Shown here: piece by piece, positions 10,675 to 21,259 of the stretch | How positions within the stretch are numbered: position 1 is the first letter of the stretch | Layout of the letters: every line of letters starts with the position of its first letter | Assembly (NCBI GenBank): GCA_905221605.1 | Contig: CAJNDS010002189.1 | Span: 1-64,000, forward strand | From: Symbiodinium natans | Taxonomy: Eukaryota; Sar; Dinophyceae; Suessiales; Symbiodiniaceae | Length of the DNA stretch: 64,000 nucleotides | Direction: 5' to 3' | The notes under the pieces: model-generated | Seen by the model: only the letters and a program-made list of their open reading frames with translations | What the model was told of the DNA's origin: nothing | Databases searched by the model: none | Made by a program: the position numbers and the translations under genes

Positions 10675-12306
10675 ATGCGTTTTCCTGAAAGCGGCTTAGT
10701 TCCTATATCAGCAGTGTTATCCTTGGCACCTACCGGGTGGACACTAAGAATTCCTGTGGAGGTCTTGGAGAAAGAGGGTCCTAATCTGCAAATGTTTCAC
10801 TCTTCCTACTCCCTGCCTGGTAATAATACCACGAGCAGCGGAAGAATCTAGATGAGCAACAAAGAGTCACTAGCTGAACTAGCTGCGGCGTAATATTCTG
10901 CCTCTCCAGAAGACAGAGAAATGCTCCTTTGGGTCCTAGAGAACGCATAGATCAGCTGAGAATCCAGAAACACAGTTCCTGAACTTGTGCTGCGACGACT
11001 GTCTTTCTGTCCAGCCCAATCTGAATCGGAGTATACCTCCAACAAGTTGGGAAAAGTCAAAGGTTCCGTTGCGAATGCTCTCGTTGAGGTTCGACATTCC
11101 TCGCGGCGTTTTCCTATACGTGCAATGGTAACCATCTGTCTTTGTCATGTACTGCACAACATGAACCAACTGCTTCCTAGCTGCAAATGTTGGCAATGAC
11201 ATTTTAGACGCTAAACCTCTTACTGCGAACTGCAGATCCGGCCTGTCCTGACAGACATATAGGAGGATTCCTACACACTTCCTAGACGAAGCTGCTTGTT
11301 CCTGGTCAAGAGGGTTTGTGTTGTCTGCAGCCTGGCCCTCCTGTGTGCACGGCGTTGGCTTTGACGCCTTTCCTGTCAACTTGAGTTCTTCACGAAGTTT
11401 TCCTAGATACTTTGGGTCGCTGTGAATGTGGAGTTCATGATTGTGATACGAGTGCTTCCTTTTGAGAAATCTCACCGTCTGAAGTGACTCGCCAATAGCA
11501 AGTTCCTGCGCGGTAAGAAATGGTCCTTCAATCTTCAGCTCGTACCCTCGTCCTAGGCTCTTTAGTACAGGGTCGACATGATGACTCTTTCCTGCTGCTT
11601 GGATGTCATCAACATGAACCACAAGAACGCTCTTCCTTGAGTCTCGAAACAGAGTTGGACAAGCTACACTTCTCTCAAAGTCTTGTTCCTGAAGTGAATC
11701 ACTAAAATGATCCGACCAAAGCAAAGCTGCGTCTCTCTGTCCTGGCAACACTCTGAGCAAGAGTAGTCCTTCCTGAAGACAAGAGGGATCAGTGTCCTGA
11801 AACAACTCCACGTACTCCTTCGGGAATTCACATGCCGTTCTAGTCCTTTGGGGTACTTGCAAAAACGCATCTTTAACGTCAATGCTGTAGACCGAAAACT
11901 CTTCCTGGAGCGCAATCACGGGCACGAACCTTGTGATGCTTGCTGACGTGGCTGGTGAGAACACATCACTTCTGTGTTCAGTCCCTTTAAATTCACGAAC
12001 CACTAGCCTAGCCCGTCTTTTCCAAGACCCTGACCTGAACCGCCCATCGAACACGAATTTGGTTGTGAGCCATTTTATGGGTTCCTGTTCGCTCTCTTCT
12101 CTCTCATTCTCTCCATCGTCTCTCTTGCGCCAACCAAGTTCCTCAAGTGGTTTCCTAACCAGTGCCTGCATTCCTGAAAGTCTCTCCATCCCGGTGATCA
12201 TGGCCTCTCTGTCCTTGGTCTTGAGCTCTTCCTCTGAAAGCTCTGGTGGTCCTGCGTCCTCATTGCTGAAAACTCTCTCTCTCCGCTCCATCTTCTTCTT
12301 CTTCAT
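10675..12306 (-). CDS. Copia reverse transcriptase and RNase H (frameshifted)
   Basis: RT starts in the frame of 12306 and shows KWLTTKFVFDGRF, RARLVVREF, YSIDVKDAFLQVP, RVLPGQRDAALLW and the active site VHVDDI near 11603-11620 (V-H-V-D-D in place of Y-V-D-D), then RKCVGILLYVCQDRPDLQFAV. RNase H changes frame: HCTYRKTPRG, then VYSDSDWAGQKDSRRSTSSG and SLSSGEAEYYA, a stop near 10848, DSSAARGIITRQGVGRVKHL in another frame, and NTADIGTKPLSG near 10690-10730. About 20 residues seem to be missing between EYYAAASSASDSLLL and DSSAARG. Family assignment is certain; this copy is not intact as read in DNA. Confidence 0.93.
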
Positions 12307-14397
12307 CTCCTAGGTCTGAGTATGTGTCCTCCCAACAGATGTCGTCAAGTCCTGGCTCAGGGAGAGGTTCGTCGTTGTGCTCAAACACTCGTCCTGCATT
12401 AAACGGTGGAAATTTCCTCTTCGGCGACTCGTCGGTCCTTGGGATTTTGGACGAAGTTCCTACGTCTTCATAATCATGCTTTCTGACTGCTGCTGGCGTT
12501 CTAGGCAACAGAAGTTCACTACCTTGGCTCTCTTGCATGACCTCTTGATCAATGCTCATGCTGTCGCTACCACGACCACGGCTTATCTGCGACGTTGGTG
12601 TGACATCACTACCTGCTTCATCAGACCCTGGTCCTCTGTTTGTCAGATGACTCAGCTGACTTGTAAGCGTTGCATCACTGCCTGCCTCATCAGGTCCTGG
12701 GTCTATCCATTCAGGTGCTGCGGGTTCCGCTTGCTGTTGTTCTTGTTCCTTCGCCTTCTTTGCCATTGCATGAAGGTTCGTGTTTCGTGGGGTGACTGTT
12801 CCTAACGGTTTTGGTGTACTCGCCCCGCCTGCAATGACAGGTGTCTGTATTCCAGGAGTAATGGCTCCCATGCCATGTTGATCTCCTAGAGGCTCCACCA
12901 CTGTCACAGGCGCTGGTGTTCCTAAGGGGCCTGGTAGGTTCTTCCTAGGAACTACGCGAGTTGTGAGTGTCGTGTGTTTCACTTCCCAAGTGTGAATTCC
13001 TACACTAGTTAGTGCTTCCAGGTCAAAATGATGGGGGCATCTCTTCGCAGATCTACTGGTCTTGATTCCATCCATGTGCCACGTAATGAAAAGGTTGTTG
13101 TCAGTCTTTCCTAAGAACACTCCTCTCAGCCAGTGAGGGTCACCTTTCTTGACATTGGCGCCAGTCCTATTTGCCAAGACCATCAAACTCTCACCAAACT
13201 GACAAAGTGTTCCTTCATACGGTCTTCCAGCAACAAACTCATACGGTGTCATACCAGTAGCACTGTGCCTGCGGTACTTGTTCAGAATCCAAGCTGCATG
13301 CCTGAATGCCCAAGTAAACAAGGGGTGAGTATGTGCTATCAACACCTTTGCCTGTTCCTGCAAACCTTGAATCAACGTGAGGGCTTGCCTACGCACAGTT
13401 TGAATCGCACGCTCTGCCATGCCATTGGTTTCCTTCTGGCCTGAAACTGCATCTTGAAGGGTTGTTCCTAGTCCTAGAGCTAACCTTTGTTTCAGGATGA
13501 TCTGCTTGAGTTGATAGTCTGGTACTGTAGCTGAGTGCTCATGTACGTAACTCCTTCACCAATGTGCTCGATCAAACCTTTTCCTTTGGTTGCAGTTGGA
13601 ATACATGCAATGCTCCTACTCCAAGAGTCAATGCAAACCAAGCTGACTGCCGTCGGGGCTTCATCATGACTTGTTCCTGTAAAACAGAAATCCATACAAA
13701 ATGTGGGTCTAGACGATCGTTCGTTCTCAAGGCTTTGAGTTGGATGTGGCGACTCTTTTCCTTTACACGCAACGCACACTGGACACCATGTGGCATACGG
13801 TAAATGTGTCAAACTGTGTACCTCAACTTCTTCAGGTTTAGGCATGACAATGGCATATTCCTGGTACTTCTTGTGAGCAGTGTTGAGTCCTAACCGTCTC
13901 TCATCTTCCATGATCTTCCTACTGAGCCTTCTAAGGAGGTCCTGTTTTGAGCCATTCTTAGACACTCCAAGTTCTGCACACAACTCCTTGAGGATCTTCA
14001 GGCTGTTCTGCTGATTGTACTCATGGCCATCATAAATGAACGTAAGTTCTCCATGAAGTTCATACCTGTGTGCAGGGGCCTGTGGTTCCTGTTCGTCAAT
14101 CTCCATGCTTTCATGCTCCGGGACTGTTTTGAGCCTTTGTTCCTGTTGTTGGGCCTTTGAACCATCTACTGGGTAGACCAACCTGAACCTAGATTGTCCT
14201 GTCCATGATCTCACTCCGAAAGGCGCTGAGAGTTCGTCATACTCATCTGCAACCCATGGCATCTTGTCCTCAAAGAACTCATGGTTCACTGGGTCCTCTC
14301 CGTAGGTGGACCTCTCGTTCTGGAGGTTCTCACGCTCTACGGGGATGTCCTTCAAGTCGAGCGGATGAAACGTGTCTTCCTGGGCGTGTGGTGGCAC
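12260..14397 (-). CDS. Copia integrase with SAP-like segment (broken)
   Basis: Frame of 14397: linker, then a SAP-like helix-extension-helix (LKILKELCAELGVSKNGSK), the HHCC region (HSLTHLPYATWCPVCVACK) and the start of the catalytic core with the first Asp in CMDFCFTG. The frame ends near 13492; the frame of 13420 resumes with GMAERAIQTVRRQ, which holds the catalytic Glu, followed by LNKYRRHSATGMTPYEFVAG and a Pro/Ser/Asp-rich C-terminal tail. Around 13480-13510 a third frame reads LKQIILKQRLALGLGTT, so core sequence is present but the usual S-D-x-E-P segment with the second Asp is not seen. Integrase is therefore probably inactive. Confidence 0.88.
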
Positions 14398-15226
14398 CTG
14401 ATCAGTTCAGTTCCATCCTTGTTAAGAGACCATTTGTCATCAGTGTACTCTTCAAATGTACGTCTGTCTGCCGCTTTCTTGGGTGTTCCTATGAGGTAAG
14501 GAGGAAATGCCTTAGACGAGATCAAGGTCAATACCTCAAAGTTTTGGCTCTCATCATAGATATGGCCAAAAGGTTCTTCTAGATCTTCATACCTTTCGTT
14601 GTAGCGCAAGAGCTGCCAGCCTTCAGTGTCTCTAACCAAAACAGCTCTGAAAGGATGTTTTCCTTGAGGATACATCATAGCTGGGTCAACATGCTCTGAG
14701 CTCTTTGGGCTGTAGTGGACTACATAGGGCTCGTTCACACTCGTCCTTCCAATTCGACCTTCAGCTACAAGGTTCCTAAGCGTTTCACAGAGATAGATTG
14801 GCGTAGGGACTCCTGTTGTTTGGGATGTCGAGACTGTCCTGACAAAAGCTTTAGCGGTGAAGGAATTGTTGTAGGCTACTGCTATGGAAGTGTTTCCTTC
14901 AACCAAGAAAGTTCCTGTCTCAGTACCGTTCCGAAATTCCCAACCTTTCTTCAACAATTTTCCTACAGCCAGGAGAGGGTGAACAACTGATGAAATCAAG
15001 AAGACTTCCTCAACCTTCAAAGGTTTCCACCAACATCCTCAAACTCAACCTCAATAACCCGCTGATCCTGTACCTTTATCCTAGTTCCTTGCGCGTCTCG
15101 AAGTTCGATCCTGCGCCGGTCCGGGACCTTCCTACCGAAATTACGCATCCACACAGGGGCTAATGAGATATCTGCGCCTGAGTCAAGCACAACCTCAATT
15201 TCCTTTGCACCTGGGCTCTCTCTCAC
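14352..15226 (-). CDS. Copia aspartic protease (frameshifted)
   Basis: The first frame has VVLDSGADISLAP near 15169-15195, the retropepsin catalytic D-S-G-A signature. The frame ends at 15017 and continues in a second frame with LKVEEVFLISSVVHPLLAVG, the strand and hydrophobic glycine motif expected for the rest of the fold, then KLLKKGWEF. It cleaves the element polyprotein. The switch is -1/+2, unlike the AGGA-associated switches. The downstream linker to integrase is acidic and unrecognised. Confidence 0.85.
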
Positions 15227-15243
15227 TGTCCTGACAAAGTTCT

Positions 15244-16020
15244 CTAATTCTGAGGTGACAAGGGATCCTTCTCTATGTCTTCACTCTCTTCATCACTCTC
15301 ACTTCCAATCTGAAATTCCTGCTCTGACTTTCCTGAACTCGCCGAAACCATCAAAACTCTCCCGAAGTAATCAATTTCAAGTTCCTCAGAGTCTTCGCTC
15401 AGCTCGAACTCCTCAGGAAAGCTGGTCGGTGGATCACCGATGTGGTGCATTGTTACCATCCTGATGATCGGCTTCTGGGTTCCTTGACCTGATGAACTGG
15501 CTGATGTTGTCGCTGTTTTCGATGTTGGAGCTTGGGTTGAGGCTGTTCCTCTACTTGGGGCTTCACTCTGAGTTTCCTGCATTTCTACATTCCTAGCCGT
15601 GAAACCCATGTCTCTCTGCTCCTTCCTACACTGGGCCTCAAAGTGTCCATCCTTCTGGCAGTAATGGCAAACTCCTGTAGCTGCTTGGGCCTTTCCTTTG
15701 CCTTTGTAGCTACCTTTGAACCCTTTGTAGCCTTTTCCTCTGCCTTTGTAACCTCTAAAGCCTCTACCTCGGCCTTTCCAGTTTCCACCTCTGCCTTTGC
15801 CTCTACCTTTTCCTCTGCCTCGACCTTTGAAACCACCTTTGCCTGAATCCTTGCCTGAATCCTTGCCTGAATCCTTGCCACCTTTCTTTCCTTTACCTTT
15901 GTACCCGTACCAATCTCTACCTTTGCCTTTCCAAGCCTGAGACACATCCATGGCTGCAACACCCTCATGATCTTCTCCCTTGTCAATTAGGTCAATTGGT
16001 CCACTTCTCAGTTGACTCAT
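15244..16020 (-). CDS. Nucleocapsid: Lys/Gly-rich protein with CCHC knuckle
   Basis: ATG at 16020. A KGKG/GRGRG/KDSG-rich basic stretch (residues about 30-110) precedes one zinc knuckle, CHYCQKDGHFEAQC (C-x2-C-x4-H-x4-C), near 15630-15672, which would bind retroelement RNA. An acidic Ser-rich C-terminus follows. It overlaps the end of the gag frame by about 29 bases in +1. The Ty1 slippery heptamer CTTAGGC lies upstream but outside the overlap (see rejected items). Confidence 0.88.
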   Translation of the reverse strand: MSQLRSGPIDLIDKGEDHEGVAAMDVSQAWKGKGRDWYGYKGKGKKGGKDSGKDSGKDSGKGGFKGRGRGKGRGKGRGGNWKGRGRGFRGYKGRGKGYKGFKGSYKGKGKAQAATGVCHYCQKDGHFEAQCRKEQRDMGFTARNVEMQETQSEAPSRGTASTQAPTSKTATTSASSSGQGTQKPIIRMVTMHHIGDPPTSFPEEFELSEDSEELEIDYFGRVLMVSASSGKSEQEFQIGSESDEESEDIEKDPLSPQN

Positions 16021-17027
16021 AGTTCACGAGGTACTGCCTAAGTGCCGGGTACTGCGTCTTCTCATCTAGGTTGAGCAACAAATGTCTCTTTACTTCAGGC
16101 TTCATTCCTTGAATCAATGTACTAACCTTCAAGTTCTCCTGCACCTTTTCTCCAGTGGACTTTTCGTACTGCTCAATGCGTTCCTCATATTCGAGGATGT
16201 TCTCTGCAATGCCTTTGTCCTTGGCAAAACGGAAATTCATGATGTTGTGGAAAAGTTCCAGCGATCTTGCTCTATTCACAGGCTGGTACTCTAACAACAG
16301 CATCCTATAGGCTTCCATACCGTTCTCTTCTGTCGTATGGCGAATCACACGATTTGGTGTAAGACGCTAAAATGCTGTACAACTGCCTGCTCTGCGTTTT
16401 GGCCTCATCAGTCATATCCTTCATGTCCAGCACTTCATTCTTCCTTAGGTCGTTCTCCACAAGGTCCATGGTTTCCACAAGGTCTTCATCCATAGCGCCA
16501 AGCCAGACTCGAAGTCGCTGCTTGAACTCCATTAAACCGTTCTTTTCTTCTTGCCAAGTTCCTGGAGAAAATACTTCTGGAGGCTTGATGAGTTTGTGAA
16601 GCTCAACGTCACCTGGCTTTCTTCCTTTCACTGCTCTCTCTAGGCTGCTTCCGATCTCCTCGAAAGTTGTCACTGCTGTTTCCTGTGCTTGAAGCAAAGT
16701 TTGCTGTGACTCTGCACTCTGCTGCTGAATTGCCTGCAGTGTGTTGCTGAAGCTTGCTGTTATGCTCTGCTCTCGGGCTGTGCCTGCTGCTGCAGTGCTC
16801 CTCAACTCTTCTGCTAAGGTTTGTATTCCTTGAAGCGTTTGCTGATTGATTTCTGCAAGTCTCTGTAGTGCATCTTCCATTCCTTTGGCTGCTTCCAAGT
16901 TGCTGTACACAAGCACAACAAGAAAGATTGTCTTGCGCTGTCTCCTCACTTCTACTCTTCTTCTCCTGCTTTTCCTCTTGGGTTCTTTCGCTCTCTTCGT
17001 TCTTTTCTGTACTGCTGTAAAGAGCAA
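15992..17027 (-). CDS. Copia Gag capsid region (frameshifted)
   Basis: The likely start is the ATG of MEDALQRLAEINQQTLQ near 16880. A Gln-rich coiled coil leads to LIKPPEVFSPGTWQEEK and FKQRLRVWLGAMDEDL, then LYSILASYTK; a frame change near 16330-16348 continues with IRHTTEENGMEAYRMLL, SLELFHNIMNFRF and LIQGMKPEVKRHLLLNL. This is the UBN2/Gag-type arrangement of copia capsid proteins. It assembles the particle. The open frame extends upstream to 17027 through a basic, partly hydrophobic stretch that overlaps the preceding ORF. Confidence 0.85.
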
Positions 17028-17355
17028 TCGTGAGAAGTACGATAGGATGATCCAAGTAATCAGTTCCTGCGAAAACTATGAGACGAATTCCTTCAAACAC
17101 TAAGCTGTGCGCGACGTCGTGAAACTTCTTTTCTAGTTGTTCGAACTGTTCCTTGAAAGGGATCTTTTCTACATTGTGAAACTTTCCTTCTACTAGGTAC
17201 CTAGGAGCGTAGCCGGACTCAAGGCTCTCATTTTCTTCACTCATGTACATGTCGATGCTCCTAATCGTGTAGGAATTCATGAAGTCCTGGCTCACGGAGT
17301 ACTTGTCGTAGTTCTTCTGAGAATGCGTATTGGGCTTTCCTGGAGGCTCGTCCAC
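16609..17355 (-). CDS. Unrecognised ORF between leader and gag
   Basis: The first 115 or so residues (17355 to about 17010) look coding: FMNSYTIRSIDMYMSEE, YAPRYLVEGKFHN, an amphipathic stretch FKEQFEQLEKKFHDVAHSL and a hydrophobic segment IRLIVFAGTDYLDHPIVLLTIAL that could span or line a membrane, then Glu/Lys-rich sequence. Beyond that the gag frame takes over and this frame looks like a shadow. No family is recognised. Confidence 0.4.
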   Translation of the reverse strand: MDEPPGKPNTHSQKNYDKYSVSQDFMNSYTIRSIDMYMSEENESLESGYAPRYLVEGKFHNVEKIPFKEQFEQLEKKFHDVAHSLVFEGIRLIVFAGTDYLDHPIVLLTIALYSSTEKNEESERTQEEKQEKKSRSEETAQDNLSCCACVQQLGSSQRNGRCTTETCRNQSANASRNTNLSRRVEEHCSSRHSPRAEHNSKLQQHTAGNSAAECRVTANFASSTGNSSDNFRGDRKQPRESSERKKAR

Positions 17356-17389
17356 ACAACCATCAACTCACTCTCGTCAATCTCGGCAA

Positions 17390-17917
17390 TCACCGTTCTC
17401 CCACGTCTCTCTTCCTTGGAGGATCTGCCATCTCCAAGGGCAAGTTCATCCTTGGTTCTTCCGGGTCCAAGGGCCTGCCACGGACGCCATATCTTCCTGG
17501 AGCCAAGCTCATCCCGCACAAAGTGGCGAGGCTCCCCAGGGCAAAACCAACTAGCAGCACCATGCCTGCTGCCATTCCGTAGCACCTCATGTTCCTTTTC
17601 TTCACTTCCTGAATCTTGTATCGTTCAGGGAAGCAATCGAAGCAAGGGGCGAAGTCCCTCACTGTTCCACCAGCAACCGTCTGGTTCCTGATGTGACCAC
17701 AATCTCGTTTGTGGTACCTTCTTCCTTCTCTTGTTGCTATCCGGACTGTGGGGAGGTACTCGAAGATCTCTCGGACTTCGATATTCTTTTCCTGCTTCCA
17801 CATTTGTCTCATCCCACAGACGAGAAAAGCCATCATGGCTATGAGGACGATTCCTACTGCTGCTAGGTGTAGCATCATCGCTGCCTCTGGTTCCTGGAAC
17901 AGCAGCTCCGCTACCAT
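17390..17917 (-). CDS. Leader ORF with two membrane segments and a C/H cluster
   Basis: 175 aa. The ATG is formed by the last base of the 5' LTR plus TG of the primer-binding site, so translation would begin at the LTR/internal boundary. Residues about 18-36 (LAAVGIVLIAMMAFLVCGM) and about 113-134 (YGMAAGMVLLVGFALGSLAT) are hydrophobic. Between them is RYHKRDCGHIRN..FAPCFDCFP, a His/Cys arrangement resembling small zinc-binding modules such as the Ada metal-binding type. An acidic-basic tail follows. Copia elements normally have no membrane protein here. I do not assign a function. Confidence 0.55.
   Translation of the reverse strand: MVAELLFQEPEAAMMLHLAAVGIVLIAMMAFLVCGMRQMWKQEKNIEVREIFEYLPTVRIATREGRRYHKRDCGHIRNQTVAGGTVRDFAPCFDCFPERYKIQEVKKRNMRCYGMAAGMVLLVGFALGSLATLCGMSLAPGRYGVRGRPLDPEEPRMNLPLEMADPPRKRDVGER
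17905..17916 (-). other. Primer-binding site (tRNA-iMet type)
   Basis: On the minus strand TGGTAGCGGAGC starts directly after the 5' LTR. It would pair with a tRNA 3' end ..GCTACCA. It matches the usual initiator-Met copia PBS (TGGTATCAGAGC type) at TGGTA and GAGC. Confidence 0.75.
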
Positions 17918-18095
17918 GTCAAAGATAGGGTCAATCTAAAGCTAACTGAAAAGCTGGGACACTCCGCACTTTTCCTGGGTTCGCTGCGGTGTGTGTCCTT
18001 GCTCGAGCCTATCGTCGACAAGACGTTCTGAGGCTCTGGTGTGCATTTCACATGCACCTGGTGCACAGCTTCCTGTACTGCGTAGATGTTTAACA
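17917..18095 (-). repeat. 5' LTR (right)
   Basis: 179 bp, 98.3% identical to the left LTR (3 differences counted by eye), with TG..CA ends on both strands. It should contain the element promoter; no TATA-like box is obvious, which is common in dinoflagellates. Confidence 0.93.
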
Positions 18096-19078
18096 GCCTT
18101 GCATTTAAGTAAACAACACAAGGTTCTTCAAGATCGATCTGTCTCCGAATCTTAGCCATCGACCCACCGAAGACCTTACAATTAAGTAAACAACCAAAGT
18201 TTTCTCAAGATCTGTCAGCGAAGCGCAAACTGGTGGCAACAAATCGTACTTCTTTCCGGCTTTGACAATTACCACAAACCTAGAGAATGTTGCTGGACCC
18301 TGCTGGCACAGCTCCGAAACTTTTGGAGTCGAGCTCGCCAGGCGTAGACGGTGCCTGGCCGACATCACTGCATGCTGCAGGTGTTCTTTTCGACTAACCC
18401 CTCTAGCTTTTGACTAACTAATCCTGACGGGAAGACGAAAGTCAGACGAATTTAGGACACGGTTTGGAAAACTAAGAGGAAAGTAAGGCAAAATGAAGGC
18501 ATGGTTTTGGAAAGTAAGACGAAAGTAAGACGAAACTAAAACAAGGATTTGAAACTAAGAAGAAAGTAAGACGACCTTAAGGCATGGTTTTTGGAAAGTA
18601 AGACGAAAATAAGACGAAATTAGGACACGGTTTTGGAAACTAAGACGAAAGTAAGACGAAATTCAGACACGGTCTTGACAAGCAAGACGGAAGTAAGTCG
18701 AAATTAGGGCATGGTTTTGGAAAGTAAGACGAAAGTAAGACGAAATTACGACATGGTTTCCAAAACTAAGAAGAAAGTAAAACGAGATTAAGGAATGGGT
18801 TTGCAAAGTGGAATGAAAGAAAGACGAACTTAAGACACCCCAGTCTCATCTTGCCATTCCTCACACAGATACCGACCCTCCGAAGGCCTTGTACTTAAGT
18901 AAACAACACAAGGTTCTTCAAGATCGATCTATATCCGAATCTTAACCATCGACCCACCGAAGACCTTACAATCAAGTAAACAACCAAAGTTTTCTCAAGA
19001 TCTGTCAGCGAAGCGCAAACTGGTGGCAACAAATCGTACTTCTTTCCGGCTGTGACAACTACCACAAACCCAGAGAAT
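18096..19078. repeat. Satellite of about 790 bp, right part
   Basis: It starts with the second GCCTT copy (18096-18100) and resumes the satellite box exactly where 7156 left it (AAGTAAACAACACAAGG). Next come the AAGACGAAA subrepeat block (about 18430-18835) and a third, truncated box from 18837. Subtracting the copia element gives box spacings of about 790 and 788 bp. Homology ends abruptly near 19078 (CCCAGAGAATGG). Confidence 0.85.
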
Positions 19079-21240
19079 GGTCAGGACCTAAGTGCTAACA
19101 CTACATCCAAAGGCCAGTGCCCTCAAAATTCACGTTCTTCACCAGAGCCTTCGACCTCAGATAGTATGGTTTCACGCTTGGCCCGCCCGCTGGTGGCCCT
19201 GTTGGCCAGCCCCGCTGGGCGAAAGGGAAAACCGCTTGCAATGCTTTATTAAAATGTTTCATGAAAAGGCAACTTTCACGTAGAATCTTTACTTCAGGGA
19301 TTCTGAGCGTAGCTTCACGGCTGGCGGGCCCCGCTGTGCGAAAAGAGACCAACCACAGCGGGATACAGCCGAAGTCCAGATTCCATGATGGCAGAGCTGA
19401 CGGCCTGCTTCGCACCTTTTTGGCGCGAACAACTGCTTCTGCTCAGGGAAGTCCCGACGGTTTCACCGAACACTCAGGTCACGAGCCCTCAGGCCTGGCA
19501 GGCATCCATCCACATACTGCTGCTGTTGCGCGCATACCGAACCTCCGCCACGGCGGTTACCTCAAGAAGACCGGCCTAGATTGGGAGATGAGTTAGGATT
19601 TAGCGATGTTTGTGCGAACCTCATATTGAACAAGTTCATGTGGGCCACTGCCCTTCCTGCTGCACTGCCCTGACACGCCCGACGAATCTAAACTACAACC
19701 CAATTGCTGCGATGCTCCTCAGAACCCTAATCCATGAACTCGAGCCCAGGCTGCGCCTCGTTTAGCTCTGCACATTTGCAGAGATGTCATGGTCCGCATC
19801 CTTTGCATCGATGGCTTCAGAGCCTGACATGGGCGGCCAGAAAGGGTTTCGGGGTTCACAGGATTTACACCTCAAACTCTAAACCCCCCCTCATGACACT
19901 GTCCATGTCATGAGGTTTGCTACGGAGCATGTACTTTGTGAACGTCAAGGAGGACTCTAAGTCCTAGTCCTCTACTCAAAGAGCACATATTCAGGGTGAC
20001 GGAAGTATGCCAGCTCCGGCACATTCTAGACGCAGTCAAATCATTGAGAACTCCTTTTCAAAGTTAGAGATGGAAATTAGCAGGATATCTGGGACCCCTC
20101 AAGGCCCTATTAGGGTGGAGCGTCTTGGCTTGCGGATCCAGGATCCCAAAACCGAACTGAGCAACCCCGCCCAAATCCCCCAAACCCCCTTGCTTTAGAG
20201 AGCCAGATTCTAAGGCACCGTGCGGTGACCCTCTCTCGGAGAACTGACCCAGCCACTGCAACTCTCAACTCCCAACCTCCTGACATGCCGGAGCACTCTG
20301 AACCCTAAACCCTCGCCTAAAAAGCCCCAAACGCCCAAATGAGCCCAAATGAGCCCAAATGAGCCTACAGCCTGAAAAGCCCGACAAAGCCCCACAAACC
20401 CTAAACGAGCTAGGGAGTGGGCCAGGTGTTGTGCTCTTGCCCTTTAGGGTTTAGGGTTTGGGGTTTAGGCCTCGAGCTTTCGGGTTCCTAGGGTTCAAAG
20501 ATTGCTGAGCTCCTCTACAAGGACTCTACAGCCACAATGCATGCTTGATATGCTTGTCATGGAAAGGCGCAAAGGCGAACTAAAGGTTTAGCTGCGCGAG
20601 AATGTGGTGCTTGCTGGGCTGTGGCTTGCTTCCACCCAAAGTGATATGGGTAGTTTTTCCAAATAAGAGTCCCTTTGCGGGTCCTTATTCCCCTTTCGTG
20701 GGTCTTGGGGCTGGTAATTAAACCCCACGCTAAACTGGAAACCCTCAGCCCGTCCTATACAAAACCTCCCAGGCCGAGACCGCGGCCTCGCTTGAACCAT
20801 GCAGCGAGGTGCGCCGCGTAAGAAGCAAGGCCGTCTCGGTTGCAAGAGGCGCACGCGGGGCTCCGCAAGGTAAGCCGTGCATGAAAAACACTCGAAAGAT
20901 CAAATGAACAAAAAAACACGTTGCACATCACATTGGATGACTGCCTGAGATGGCTACCCTAAGGATCCTCGTCAGGAACTCCGCTGCTTCACACTGCTTG
21001 CCAACACTCACAGCACTTTCGATGGCAACTGGTCAGGAGACCTTTGCTTTTCCGCACTTCCGCTGACGCTCAGTGACGCTCGATGTCGGACGGGGCCCAG
21101 ACTCCATCCGGCCCCACAGCTGCTGTACAACCTTGGACCTTGCTGTTAGATCCGTCTGACATCTTGAGAAACATGAAAGGAAACATTCTGGCGCTTTGAC
21201 AAACAGGCTGCACCTTTGCAATGCGCAAAGGCCTGTGTGA
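19079..21240. other. Intergenic region, no recognised gene
   Basis: Scattered short ORFs, none recognisable. Small features: GAGCCCAAAT repeated near 20338-20365, a decayed TTTAGGG patch at 20443-20500 and single CCCTAAA units at 20298-20405. Confidence 0.6.
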
Positions 21241-21259
21241 AATCACAGCGCTACACTCA

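Larger units (their letters stand above)
7157..18095 (-). mobile_element. Complete Ty1/copia LTR retrotransposon, 10.9 kb
   Basis: It is bounded by 179-bp direct LTRs (TG..CA ends), a GCCTT duplication, a primer-binding site next to the right LTR and a purine tract next to the left LTR; the transcript therefore runs on the minus strand. Gene order is leader ORF, gag, zinc-knuckle nucleocapsid, aspartic protease, integrase, reverse transcriptase, RNase H, then a coiled-coil tail ORF and a palindrome-rich 3' region. Integrase before RT places it in Ty1/copia. The LTRs differ at only 3 of 179 positions, suggesting a recent insertion, yet the coding region needs many frame changes. It sits inside the 790-bp satellite. 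Confidence 0.93.

Noticed and set aside
16037-16043. CTTAGGC in frame near the end of gag (minus strand), identical to the Ty1 +1 frameshift heptamer
   Set aside because: The nucleocapsid frame is indeed +1, but a shift here meets a TGA four codons later; the usable overlap lies downstream and does not contain the heptamer.
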